64,000 bases of DNA from Sphingomonas sp. Leaf339 (GTDB lineage: Bacteria > Pseudomonadota > Alphaproteobacteria > Sphingomonadales > Sphingomonadaceae), in assembly GCF_001426195.1 (NCBI RefSeq), contig NZ_LMRS01000001.1, positions 560,501 to 624,500 of the forward strand, given 5' to 3'. Position 1 is the first letter of the stretch, and each line of letters begins with the position of its first letter. Shown here in pieces: positions 25,330-33,944 of this stretch. The notes under the pieces are model-generated. The model searched no databases. It saw only the letters and a list, made by a program, of their open reading frames with translations, and was not told where the DNA came from. The position numbers and the translations under genes are program-made.

Positions 25330-26904
25330 ATGAGAGCAGGATTGTTCGCGCTGGCAATGGCGTCGGCGGCGATGGTGATGACGCCCATGGTGGCGATGGC
25401 GCAGGAAGCAGCGCCGTCGGCCGCGACCGTGACCGCCACGGCGACGCTGAAGGCAGATGCGCCGGGATCGACGATCGATCGCCATATCTTCAGCCAGTTC
25501 GCCGAACATCTGGGCTACGGCATCTATGGCGGCTTGTGGGTCGGGCCGGGGTCGAAGATTCCCAACACCCGCGGCTATCGCAACGATGTCGTCGCCGCAC
25601 TGCGTGCGCTTAAGGTGCCGCTGGTCCGCTGGCCGGGCGGTTGCTTCGCCGACGAATATCATTGGCGGGAAGGCATCGGCCCGCGCAACAAGCGCCCGAC
25701 CAAGGTCAACACCAACTGGGGTGGTGTCACCGAATCGAACGCGTTCGGCACGCACGAATTCATGGACTTCGCCGAGCTGATCGGTGCCGATGCCTATGTG
25801 TCGGGCAATGTCGGCAACGGCACCCCGGCCGAGATGGCCGAGTGGGTCGAATACATGACCGCCCCCGCCGGCACGCTGGCCGAGGAACGCGCGAAGAACG
25901 GCCGCAAGCAACCGTGGAAGCTGCCGATGTTCGGCATCGGCAACGAGCTGTGGGGCTGCGGCGGCAACATGAAACCGGATTATGCCGCCGACGTCACGCG
26001 CCGTTACGGCACCTTCATCAAGGTGCCAGAGGGTACGAAGACGCTGCGCATCGCCAGCGGCGCGAATTCCGACGATTACAACTGGACCGAGGTGATGATG
26101 CGCGAGGCGGGCGACCGCATCGACGGCATCGGCGTGCATTATTACACGGTGCCGGGTGACTGGAAGAACAAGGGATCGGCGACGCAGTTCAGCGAAGAGG
26201 ACTACGCCCGCACGATCTCGAAGACGCTCAAGATGGAAGAGCTGATCATCAAGCACGGCGCGATCATGGACAAATATGATCCCAAGAAGCGCGTGAACAT
26301 GGCGGTCGACGAATGGGGGACGTGGTACGACGTCGAGCCGAACACCAATCCCGGCTTCCTGTATCAGCAGAATACGTTGCGTGATGCGATCGTCGCGGCG
26401 CTGAACATCAACATCTTCACGCGTCACGCCGACCGGGTACGGATGACCAACATCGCCCAGATGGTGAACGTGCTGCAGGCGATGATCCTGACGCGCGAGG
26501 GGCAGATGGTGCTGACCCCGACCTATCACGTGTTCGAGATGTACAAGGGCTTCCAGGACGCGACCTATCTGCCGCTGGACCTGAAATCGCCGTGGTACAA
26601 CAAGGAGCAATGGACGGTGCCATCGGTCAGCGCGACTGCCGCCCGCGGTACGGACGGGGTGGTCCGCGTGGCGATGACCAATGTCGATCCCAACCGGGCG
26701 GCGTCGGTGTCGGTGGCGATCACTGGCGTGGCCGCGACCGCTGTGACGGGGCGAATTCTGACCGCCGCCACGATCGATGCGCATAACGATTTCGGCACGG
26801 GCGAAGCGGTGAAGCCCGCCGCGTTCAATGGCGCGCAGGTCGCTGGCGGCACGTTGTCGGTGACGTTGCCGGCGAAGTCGGTGGCGGTGCTGGAGCTACG
26901 CTGA
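25330..26904 (+). CDS. Exported alpha-L-arabinofuranosidase, glycoside hydrolase family 51
   Basis: Removes arabinofuranose from arabinan side chains of pectin. 524 residues, normal for GH51. Signal peptide MRAGLFALAMASAAMVMTPMVAMA. The (beta/alpha)8 domain holds the acid/base Glu206 in GIGNELWGCGG and the nucleophile Glu328 in VDEWGTWYD. EHLGYGIYGGLWVG and VRWPGGCFADEYHW are family signatures. A beta-sandwich domain closes the protein. GGGAG lies ten bases upstream of the ATG. A single-gene unit with a motif upstream and a terminator downstream. Confidence 0.96.
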   Translation: MRAGLFALAMASAAMVMTPMVAMAQEAAPSAATVTATATLKADAPGSTIDRHIFSQFAEHLGYGIYGGLWVGPGSKIPNTRGYRNDVVAALRALKVPLVRWPGGCFADEYHWREGIGPRNKRPTKVNTNWGGVTESNAFGTHEFMDFAELIGADAYVSGNVGNGTPAEMAEWVEYMTAPAGTLAEERAKNGRKQPWKLPMFGIGNELWGCGGNMKPDYAADVTRRYGTFIKVPEGTKTLRIASGANSDDYNWTEVMMREAGDRIDGIGVHYYTVPGDWKNKGSATQFSEEDYARTISKTLKMEELIIKHGAIMDKYDPKKRVNMAVDEWGTWYDVEPNTNPGFLYQQNTLRDAIVAALNINIFTRHADRVRMTNIAQMVNVLQAMILTREGQMVLTPTYHVFEMYKGFQDATYLPLDLKSPWYNKEQWTVPSVSATAARGTDGVVRVAMTNVDPNRAASVSVAITGVAATAVTGRILTAATIDAHNDFGTGEAVKPAAFNGAQVAGGTLSVTLPAKSVAVLELR

Positions 26905-26910
26905 ACGTCA

Positions 26911-26942
26911 AAAAGCCCCTCCTTTTCAAAGGAGGGGCTTTT
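26911..26942. terminator. Bidirectional intrinsic terminator between GH51 and the convergent esterase
   Basis: AAAAGCCCCTCC, loop TTTTCAAA, GGAGGGGCTTTT: a 12-bp perfect stem with A and T runs on both sides, seven bases after the GH51 stop, so it can serve both convergent units. Confidence 0.92.
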
Positions 26943-26952
26943 CATACTGCAT

Positions 26953-26978
26953 CGTCATTGCAAACGTAGCGAAGCAAC
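26953..26978. repeat. Intergenic repeat, family D, short copy
   Basis: CGTCATTGC-AAACGTAGCGAAGCAA resembles one arm of the palindromic element at 55689-55763 (CGTC-TCGCGAG...AAGCAA). It lies between convergent genes. Confidence 0.45.
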
Positions 26979-27002
26979 GACGACATCAAGCCAGTGCTGG
27001 CA

Positions 27003-27803
27003 TCACTCTGTCAAAAACCCGACCTGTCGCAACCACGCCGCGCACAGCATCGGCCACAGGCTGACCGGCTGGTCCGGCGTATCCAGCGCAAAGCCATGCG
27101 GCGCATCCGCGAAAACATGCAGTTCCGCCGCACCGCTCTTCGCTGCGATCGCATCCTTCAGCCGGTACGCGTTGGCCACCGGCACGACCGGATCGTTGCC
27201 GGCATACACAATGAACACCGGCGGCGGTGCGTCCGCCAGTTGCGCGTCGGGTTGCAGCCGGTCGTACAGCGCCTGCTTCTCCACCGGCGGCAGCGGCGGC
27301 TTGTCCGCGATGACGGTGCGGCCCGCCGCATTGGTCGAGATCGGCGCATAGCCGATCACCGCCACGTCCGGCCGCGCCACCTCGGCGCCTTCCGTCAACA
27401 GGCAAGCGGCCAGATGCCCGCCCGATGACAGCCCCACCACGCCGACCTTGTCATGGCCCGACGCCCGGATCATCGCAATTGCCCGGATCGCATCGGCGCG
27501 CGGCGCCAGCGGTCCGGTGTCGGCGGTCGGAAAACAGTGCACCAGCACATAGGCGTGGATGCCCAGGCCGTTCAGCCAGCGCGCCACCGCAACGCCCTCG
27601 CGCTCCACCATCAACTGCGTATAGCCGCCGCCGCCCAGCACCAGCATCGCCGCACCATTTGGCCGATCGGGCGCAAAGCCGAACAGCCAGGGCCGCTCCA
27701 CCGCGCCGACGACTCCGGCATCAGCCAGCGTGAACGCGCCCTCGACCGGCTGGTCGTCCCACAGTGGCAGGGCGCTGTCCGCCCCGAACATCGGCGCGCT
27801 CAT
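27003..27803 (-). CDS. Cytoplasmic alpha/beta hydrolase, probable carbohydrate esterase
   Basis: 266 residues from the ATG at 27803, which overlaps the stop of the transporter gene (ATGA). Alpha/beta-hydrolase fold of the acetylesterase/BD-FAE type: oxyanion region LVLGGGGYTQL, nucleophile Ser in GLSSGGHLA, Asp in YAGNDPVVP, and His in DAPHGFAL. No signal peptide. Being last in the RG-I operon and cytoplasmic, it may remove acetyl groups from imported oligosaccharides. The substrate is not shown by sequence. Confidence 0.8.
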   Translation of the reverse strand: MSAPMFGADSALPLWDDQPVEGAFTLADAGVVGAVERPWLFGFAPDRPNGAAMLVLGGGGYTQLMVEREGVAVARWLNGLGIHAYVLVHCFPTADTGPLAPRADAIRAIAMIRASGHDKVGVVGLSSGGHLAACLLTEGAEVARPDVAVIGYAPISTNAAGRTVIADKPPLPPVEKQALYDRLQPDAQLADAPPPVFIVYAGNDPVVPVANAYRLKDAIAAKSGAAELHVFADAPHGFALDTPDQPVSLWPMLCAAWLRQVGFLTE

Positions 27804-29332
27804 GCCACCGGGTTCCGGCCCCAGAGCTGATCGTATCGCCAACCCGACAGGTCTTCGACCACGCGCGCGATACGCTCGTCGGTGGGGGTATCGTGGCCGG
27901 CGCGCAGATGCTCGATCTCGCTCAACAGGATCGCATGCGTCCTGGGGTCGAGCCGGAAGCGCGTCGATACGAACACGCCAAAGATCAGCATCGCGATCGT
28001 GCCCAGCCCCAGCACGCCGACGATCGCGGCGATCGCCTCCGGGCTCTGTACCGTCGCCTTCGATACGAAACCCGACGCCTGCATCACCTGCCCGACCAGG
28101 ATCACCGCCAGCGCCTGGCTCATCTTGCGCACGAACGTCATCACGCCGGCGAACGCACCTTCGCGGCGGCGGCCGGTCACGATCTCATCGACGTCGGCCA
28201 TATAGTTGTACGTCGCCCACGGGATGTAGTTCAGCGCCCCGCGGCCCAGCCCGGCGAACACCACGGGCAGCCAGAACAGTGACGATGTCGCGGTATAGCC
28301 CGCCGAGTACATGCCGAGAAAGATGCACACCCCGATCGCGAAACTCAGCGCGGCGAAGCGGTATGCCATCGCCGGCGACAGTCGCAGCGCGAAATTGATC
28401 GCCAGCACTACCGCGACGAGTTGCACGATATACGTCACGCCGACCAGTTGCCCGACGATCGCGGTCGATCCGGCCAGCGCGAAGATCACGAAATAGGTAA
28501 AGGCCGCGTTGTAGATGTCCTGGCTGATATATCCGCCCAGATACATGCCCAGATGCAGGCGAAACGCGCGGATGCGGAGCGTCGAGAACAGGTTGCGGTA
28601 CAGCGCCCGGAACGACGCGCCCAGCGTCGGCCGCTCGCGCGCCGCCTCCTCCGCCTCCAGCTCCGGTGGCCGCTCCCGCTCCCAGCTGAACGCATAGAGC
28701 AGCCCCGCCGCGCCCATGAACAGAATGGAGAAGATGATGCCCATGTACAGATAGGTGTCGGGCGAATCCGGCCCCAGATACGCGATCAGCCATGCCGGCA
28801 GGAACGCGGCGGCGATCGCGGAACACTGGCCGCACAGGATGCGCGCGCCGGCGAACTTCGCCTTGGTCTTGTAATCGGTCGCCATTTCGGACGCGAGCGT
28901 CTCGTACGGGATGATCTCCATCGCATAGACCATCTCGAACAGCACGTACGTGACGAGATAATACCAGAAGCTTTGCCCCGACACCCACATGATCGCGAAC
29001 GCCGGCAACAGCGGGATGGCGGCCAGGATGAAGAACCGTCGCCGCCCGAACCGCTTGCCCAGCCGCGTCCGCCCGATGTTGTCGGACAGATGCCCGATCA
29101 TCGGGCTGGTGAACGCATCCAGCACGCGGGCGACGCCGAAGATGATTGTCGCCTGCGCGGCGGAAAGCCCGCAGAAACTGGTGTAGAAGATCAGTATCCA
29201 CGTACTGATGACCGCCATCGACCCGGCGCCAAGGACATCGTTCGAGCCATAGGCGAGCAGGTTGTACCACCGCACCGGCCGCGTGGGGGCCACGGGCATC
29301 GCGGGAACGACAGCGGCGGGCGTGCTGGCCAT
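27800..29332 (-). CDS. GPH-family (MelB-like) sugar:cation symporter
   Basis: 510 residues with about twelve hydrophobic helices. The N-terminal LLAYGSNDVLGAGSMAVISTW, the RVLDAFTSPMIGHLSDN loop and LGKRFGRRRFFILAAIPL are hallmarks of the glycoside-pentoside-hexuronide:cation symporters. ATG at 29332. The long upstream extension of the frame is only the family B repeat. Because the neighbouring GH105 lacks a signal peptide, this carrier is a good candidate for bringing the unsaturated galacturonate-rhamnose disaccharide through the inner membrane. Confidence 0.88.
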   Translation of the reverse strand: MASTPAAVVPAMPVAPTRPVRWYNLLAYGSNDVLGAGSMAVISTWILIFYTSFCGLSAAQATIIFGVARVLDAFTSPMIGHLSDNIGRTRLGKRFGRRRFFILAAIPLLPAFAIMWVSGQSFWYYLVTYVLFEMVYAMEIIPYETLASEMATDYKTKAKFAGARILCGQCSAIAAAFLPAWLIAYLGPDSPDTYLYMGIIFSILFMGAAGLLYAFSWERERPPELEAEEAARERPTLGASFRALYRNLFSTLRIRAFRLHLGMYLGGYISQDIYNAAFTYFVIFALAGSTAIVGQLVGVTYIVQLVAVVLAINFALRLSPAMAYRFAALSFAIGVCIFLGMYSAGYTATSSLFWLPVVFAGLGRGALNYIPWATYNYMADVDEIVTGRRREGAFAGVMTFVRKMSQALAVILVGQVMQASGFVSKATVQSPEAIAAIVGVLGLGTIAMLIFGVFVSTRFRLDPRTHAILLSEIEHLRAGHDTPTDERIARVVEDLSGWRYDQLWGRNPVA

Positions 29333-29359
29333 GGGCTTCCTCAACGTGAGAACAATCCG

Positions 29360-29466
29360 TTCCCCGGCGAAGGCCGGGGTCCAGTTGCGATGTGGGTCGT
29401 TGGTGGGCGCTGCGCATCTTCGCGTCGCTTCGGCCCGACTGGACCCCGGCCTGCGCCGGGGAACAG
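29360..29466. repeat. Palindromic intergenic repeat, family B, copy 2
   Basis: Arms TTCCCCGGCGAAGGCCGGGG-TCCAGTT and CGACTGGACCCCGGCC-TGCGCCGGGGAA, the same element as at 16267-16370. It sits inside the RG-I operon, between the GH105 stop and the transporter start, so it is transcribed and can fold into a long hairpin in the message. Confidence 0.82.
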
Positions 29467-29481
29467 CCATCGGTCAGTCGA

Positions 29482-30594
29482 TCAGATATACGAACGCAAG
29501 AATTCGCCCAGCGCGACGATCGCCAGGCTCTGGCCGTATGGCATGCTGGTCAGCGCGATGTCCTTGTAGAACTGCATCGTGCTGCCCATCGCCGTGCCGA
29601 AGCTCACCTGCTTCAATTCGCCCTTGTCGTCGATATTGGCCAGCACCGCCTGGATCGCCTTGATCCCGACCGTTTCATAGTGGCGCGGCAGATACCCCTT
29701 CCGCACTGCCTTCAGGATGCCGTACGCGAAGCCCGCGGTGGCCGATGCCTCCAGATAGCTGGTCGGGTCGACGATCAGCGTGTGCCACAGGCCGCTCTCG
29801 TCCTGATGCTCGGCCAGCGTCTTCACCTGCGCCGCCAGCGTATCGATCAGGAAGGTGCGGAACGCATCGCCCTCGGGCAGGTCCAGCATCTCGATGATCT
29901 CGGGAATCGCGATCGTGACCCAGCAATTGCCCCGCGCCCACAGCGCCCCGGCGAAATTGTGCCGCTCGTTGAAGTCCCAGCCGTGGAACCACAGCCCGGT
30001 CTTCGTATCGAACAAATACTTGATGTGGATCAGGAACTGGCGCTTGGCTTCCTCGACATAATGCGGCCGGTCGAGCAGCAGGCCGATCTTGGCCAGCGGC
30101 AGCACCGACATCATCAGCGTGTCGTCCCACAGCTCGCCCGGATTCTCGTCATTGAAGACGATGTGCTGGAACCCGCCCTCCTCGGTCTTGGGCAGGCCGT
30201 CATCGGCCATCAGCCATTCGGCCCAAGTGTCCAGATAGGGGATATAGCTCTGGTCGCCGGTCTGTTCGTACAGATACGCCAGCGTCAGGAACGGCGACAT
30301 CGTGTTGATGTTCTTGGTCGGCGTACCGGCCGCGAAGCGATCGTCGAACCACTTCACCATCACGTCATAGGCGTAAGCATCGCCGGTCTGCTCGTAATAG
30401 CGCCACAGCCCGAACAGGCCGATGCCGTGCGTCCATTCCCAGTCGTTCCACCCCTTGGTGTCGATGACGCGGCCGTCCTCCAGCCGCAACAGGAACTCGC
30501 CCGTCTCGTCCTTGATGTTGACGAGGTTGTCGATCAGCAGCGTGATCGCGTCGGTCACCTGCTTGCGCGGAACCTGATGGGTTAGGGCGGCCAC
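29482..30594 (-). CDS. Unsaturated rhamnogalacturonyl hydrolase, GH105 (YteR/YesR type)
   Basis: Cleaves the unsaturated galacturonic acid from the rhamnose end of RG-lyase products by vinyl-ether hydration. 370 residues, (alpha/alpha)6 barrel. The catalytic Asp lies in GELWDDTLMM (Asp157/158), and WEWTHGIGLFGLWRYYEQTGD, FHGWDF and WARGNCW are typical of the family. There is no signal peptide, so it is cytoplasmic. The GTG start at 30594 has AAGGAG six bases upstream, placed across the stop of the GH35 gene. It feeds L-rhamnose to the LRA pathway and the uronate to KduI. Confidence 0.95.
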   Translation of the reverse strand: MAALTHQVPRKQVTDAITLLIDNLVNIKDETGEFLLRLEDGRVIDTKGWNDWEWTHGIGLFGLWRYYEQTGDAYAYDVMVKWFDDRFAAGTPTKNINTMSPFLTLAYLYEQTGDQSYIPYLDTWAEWLMADDGLPKTEEGGFQHIVFNDENPGELWDDTLMMSVLPLAKIGLLLDRPHYVEEAKRQFLIHIKYLFDTKTGLWFHGWDFNERHNFAGALWARGNCWVTIAIPEIIEMLDLPEGDAFRTFLIDTLAAQVKTLAEHQDESGLWHTLIVDPTSYLEASATAGFAYGILKAVRKGYLPRHYETVGIKAIQAVLANIDDKGELKQVSFGTAMGSTMQFYKDIALTSMPYGQSLAIVALGEFLRSYI

Positions 30595-30597
30595 GAA

Positions 30598-33552
30598 TTA
30601 CTCCTTGGGGGTCGATAGGGTGGTGGAAGCGGCGACGAGGCCGACAGGCACGCCTCCGCGAACATGATGAAGCGTGACTAGCTTGACCGGCTCCAGCGCG
30701 GCACCCGGCGCACCGTCGCCGGTGACGGCCAGCGCAATGCTGTTGCGGCCACGATGGTTCAGGATACCCTCCGGCACCGAAAAAGTCCGCTGCGGCCCGA
30801 CATTGGCGGCGAACTGCCCCATCTGCCAACCATTGACGAAGATCAATACGCGGTAACGGCCCGGACCCGGCGAACGCGGCGTGGCGGGATCGCCGATCTG
30901 GACGCCGATCGTCGCATCGTCACCCTTGTGGACGTTCAGGTCGAAGCGGGTGCGATACCAGATTGTCCCCGGCACCGGCGTTGCCGCCGGCACGCTCGCG
31001 GGCGTCCAGCCGGCGTCGTCGAAGCCCGGCAGGTGCCAGCCCATCCGCTCGCCATATTGCCCGCCGTTATTGGCAGGCCCGCGCACCGGATCGGGCAGAT
31101 CCTCGCCGCCTAGCTTGCCCTGAATCTTCCACGCCACCGGCACCGCAAAGCTGATGCCGCCGGGACGCGCGATTGAGACCGAGATCAGGCCGCGTGCTTC
31201 CTTGTGGAACTCGTCCGAATCCAGGTCCCAGTTGTGGCCGTTGTTGCGAACCATCACCGACAGCACATGCTCGCCGGGCACGGATGCCGCTTCGGGCAGC
31301 GCGAATTCGGCGACGCCGGTGGTGATCGGGCGGGGCAGGCCAGTTGGCAACTCATGCTGGCCGACCAGTTTCCCGTCGAGCCACAATTGCAGCATCCCCG
31401 CACCGCCCGCGCCGTAATGCAGCGCGATCGTCTTCGCCTCCGCCGATCCGGTGAAGCGCCCGCGATACCAGACGTCGCCATCGTGGAATCCGTACCCGTC
31501 CATCGACAGGCTCGGCTGCCCGGTCGGCGGCTTGATCGTGCTGGCGTTGCGCCCGCCCGATGCCACCGCCCATGCGCTGTCATCAAAGCGGGGATCGGTT
31601 TCCGGCGACCCCGCCGCCATCCGCCAGCCGGTCAGCTCCGGCAAGGCAAGGTCACGCGGGCCGGCCAACGGCGCGCGCGCCACCAGACTACCGCTCGTCG
31701 ATCGCCCGGTGGCGACCGCCTGCCCGTTCCACCGCACGCGCCCCGCGCCCGTCCACACTTCCAGCGGTTCCCCGCCGGCCGTATCGCCGGTCAGGCTTAG
31801 CGTCCCGCCCGCGAGTGCCGCGTGCCGCACGAGGTTCGGCCCGCGCACCAGCGTCGCCGCATCGGGCCGGAAGAAGCGCTGCGCCTCCTTCACTTCGCCG
31901 ATCAACAATGTCAGCGGCGCCTTGCCGCCCTCGATCCGCACGCGGGCCAGGCCGGTATGCGCGTAATCCAGCTTCAGATCGCGCTTGCCCGCATCCCAGC
32001 TGGACGCGACATCGCCCTCCAGCACCGTCACCTTGGGCGCGGCGGCGAAGCGCAGGACCGTTTCGCCCTTCTCGCCCGGACGGCCATAGAACAGCGCGAT
32101 ATCCTCCGCCCCCCGCCGCAGCGAAGTCTGCAATTCGGAGGTCGAATAGACCAGCCGCTGGCGTTCGAGATCATACCCCGCCAGCAATAGCTTCGCGTCC
32201 AGCCCGTGCAGCTCGCTCGCGAAGGTATAACGCCCGTCGGGCAGGTCGGCGGTGATCGTGAAGCTCTTGTCGCCACCAGAGGTCGACGGCTTGTGCGCCA
32301 CGAACAACAACCGCGCATCGGTATCGGGATTGCGATCCGAATAGACCTGTACGTCCGCCGCCGACACGGTGACGGGCGGCGCCTTCACCAGCTTCGCCAG
32401 ATCGGGAACTCCGGTCGCGAACTGGCCAAGCTGCTTCAGCTCCAGCGCCTTGTCGCGCAGCACGCGCGGCTCGGAAATCGCCGAACCGTAATCGTACGAC
32501 GTGTACACCACCGGCGCCGGCAGCCAGCCCCAGCTGGTGCCGCCATAACCCATGTAGAAACTCTGCGCGGCGATGCCGTTGGCGATGTTGGTGCCATAGA
32601 AGACGCGCTGATACCCGACGCCGCGCTGGATCGCGTTGCACGGATACATGCCGTTCGATCCCCAGTAATCGAACCAGCCGCCACCGAATTCCGCAATGAA
32701 CCCCGGCGTCTTCGGCGAAGCACTCGCACCGCCACGCGCGCCCTCGCCGTAAAGTCCCCAATCGGGGGCAGGCGCACCCTTGGTCACGGTGTTGTGGACG
32801 GTGCAGGTCGCCCCCGGATAACCGTCGAACGCGTACAGTTCCTGCGGTCCCGGCACCGTCAGCGGCACGGTGGACGACTTCGGCACCCAGTATCCGTTGC
32901 GGCCTTGATCGTTGTGGAAGATCGGCACGGTGATGCCGTCCGCGCGCGCCTTGTCGTACAGGTGCTGCATATAGCGCGATTGCGACGGCGTCGTCAGCGC
33001 CAGCTCGTTCTCGATCTGGTGCAGGATCACGGTGCCGCGGCCGTCGTTCAACTGGTGACGCGCGATGATCGCGTTGATCCGTGTCAGCCACTCATCGGCG
33101 GCGGCCATATATTCGGGATCGTCGCTCCGCGCCCGGCCGCGCTGGTTCACGAGCCAGCCGGGAAAGCCGCCGCGCGACAGTTCCGCGTTCACATACGGCC
33201 CGGCGCGGGTGATGACGTAGAGCCCTTCCTCCTTCGCCATGTCCAGCACCCGGTCCATGTCGCGGATGCCGGTGAAGTCGTACACGCCCTGTTTGGGGCT
33301 GTGATATCCCCAGTCGAAATAGATCGCGACGGCGTTGAACCCGCTCGCCTTCATCTTCTGCAGGATGTCGCGCCACAGGTCGGGCGAGGGCAGGCGGAAT
33401 GGGTGGAACTCGCTCGACCAGATCAGCGTCGGCTTGCCGTCGATGATGAACGATCGCTCGTCGAACGCCACACGCGGCTTGGCGGGGGCGGCGACCTGCG
33501 CCGGCGCGGCGGTGGCACCGAGCAGGGCGGCAAGAAGGGCAAGACGGCGCAT
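30598..33552 (-). CDS. Exported beta-galactosidase-like enzyme, GH35
   Basis: Likely removes beta-galactose from galactan or arabinogalactan side chains of RG-I. 984 residues from the ATG at 33552, which overlaps the rhaM stop (TGATG). Signal peptide MRRLALLAALLGATAAPAQ. The catalytic TIM barrel has GEFH-like SSEFHPFRLP, the acid/base Glu183 in HQIENEL, and the nucleophile Glu288 in GFIAEFGGGWFDYWG. Two or more C-terminal beta-sandwich (jelly-roll) domains follow, as in large GH35 enzymes. Confidence 0.92.
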   Translation of the reverse strand: MRRLALLAALLGATAAPAQVAAPAKPRVAFDERSFIIDGKPTLIWSSEFHPFRLPSPDLWRDILQKMKASGFNAVAIYFDWGYHSPKQGVYDFTGIRDMDRVLDMAKEEGLYVITRAGPYVNAELSRGGFPGWLVNQRGRARSDDPEYMAAADEWLTRINAIIARHQLNDGRGTVILHQIENELALTTPSQSRYMQHLYDKARADGITVPIFHNDQGRNGYWVPKSSTVPLTVPGPQELYAFDGYPGATCTVHNTVTKGAPAPDWGLYGEGARGGASASPKTPGFIAEFGGGWFDYWGSNGMYPCNAIQRGVGYQRVFYGTNIANGIAAQSFYMGYGGTSWGWLPAPVVYTSYDYGSAISEPRVLRDKALELKQLGQFATGVPDLAKLVKAPPVTVSAADVQVYSDRNPDTDARLLFVAHKPSTSGGDKSFTITADLPDGRYTFASELHGLDAKLLLAGYDLERQRLVYSTSELQTSLRRGAEDIALFYGRPGEKGETVLRFAAAPKVTVLEGDVASSWDAGKRDLKLDYAHTGLARVRIEGGKAPLTLLIGEVKEAQRFFRPDAATLVRGPNLVRHAALAGGTLSLTGDTAGGEPLEVWTGAGRVRWNGQAVATGRSTSGSLVARAPLAGPRDLALPELTGWRMAAGSPETDPRFDDSAWAVASGGRNASTIKPPTGQPSLSMDGYGFHDGDVWYRGRFTGSAEAKTIALHYGAGGAGMLQLWLDGKLVGQHELPTGLPRPITTGVAEFALPEAASVPGEHVLSVMVRNNGHNWDLDSDEFHKEARGLISVSIARPGGISFAVPVAWKIQGKLGGEDLPDPVRGPANNGGQYGERMGWHLPGFDDAGWTPASVPAATPVPGTIWYRTRFDLNVHKGDDATIGVQIGDPATPRSPGPGRYRVLIFVNGWQMGQFAANVGPQRTFSVPEGILNHRGRNSIALAVTGDGAPGAALEPVKLVTLHHVRGGVPVGLVAASTTLSTPKE

Positions 33553-33866
33553 CAGGCGAGATGGAACAGCGGCACGAGCGGCCATTCGACCGGCTTGTTG
33601 TCCGGCTCTACTACCATCAGCTCCGCCATGTAATCCCACCAGCGGCGCATCACCGGCTGATGCGGCAATTGATCGCTGGTATGATCGTCGCGCCGCTTCA
33701 GCACCGCGAACAGCGACAGCGTCTCTTCATCGAGGAAGATCGAATAGTCATGGATGCCCGCCGCCGAGATCGCCTCGGCCAGTTCCGGCCAGATCTCGTC
33801 GTGGCGACGGCGATACTCGGCAATCGTGCCGGGCTTTAGCTGCATACGAAAGGCGTGAGTGGACAT
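33552..33866 (-). CDS. rhaM: L-rhamnose mutarotase RhaM
   Basis: Interconverts alpha and beta L-rhamnose so that the dehydrogenase receives the right anomer. 104 residues, exactly the family size. FRMQLKPG, the YRRRHDEIWPEL motif with the conserved His, and WWDYMAELM are characteristic. ATG at 33866, five bases after GGAGG. It is coupled to the downstream GH35 by a TGATG overlap. An inverted repeat at 33879-33901 lies just upstream. Its presence in the RG-I operon links polymer breakdown to rhamnose catabolism. Confidence 0.95.
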   Translation of the reverse strand: MSTHAFRMQLKPGTIAEYRRRHDEIWPELAEAISAAGIHDYSIFLDEETLSLFAVLKRRDDHTSDQLPHQPVMRRWWDYMAELMVVEPDNKPVEWPLVPLFHLA

Positions 33867-33878
33867 CAACTCCTCCGT

Positions 33879-33901
33879 CCGTTGATTATGTGGAACAACG
33901 G
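33879..33901. promoter_or_regulatory. Inverted repeat upstream of rhaM
   Basis: Six-base arms CCGTTG and CAACGG around 11 bp, just upstream of the rhaM ribosome-binding site. On the minus strand it contains TTCCACAT, the same half as in the IclR-gene operator TTCCACATTATGGAA (45328-45342), so the rhamnose regulator might also bind here. Confidence 0.45.
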
Positions 33902-33944
33902 ATCATTATCTGGGAGTCATGCCCGATACGGGCGAGGTCGTCAA

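Noticed and set aside
25006..26784. 592-codon minus-strand open frame across PL26 and GH51
   Set aside because: Runs antisense through two recognised genes with catalytic motifs and an intergenic region; no domain resemblance.
28185..29417. 410-codon frame overlapping the GPH transporter on the same strand
   Set aside because: Out-of-frame reading of the transporter gene, without membrane segments.
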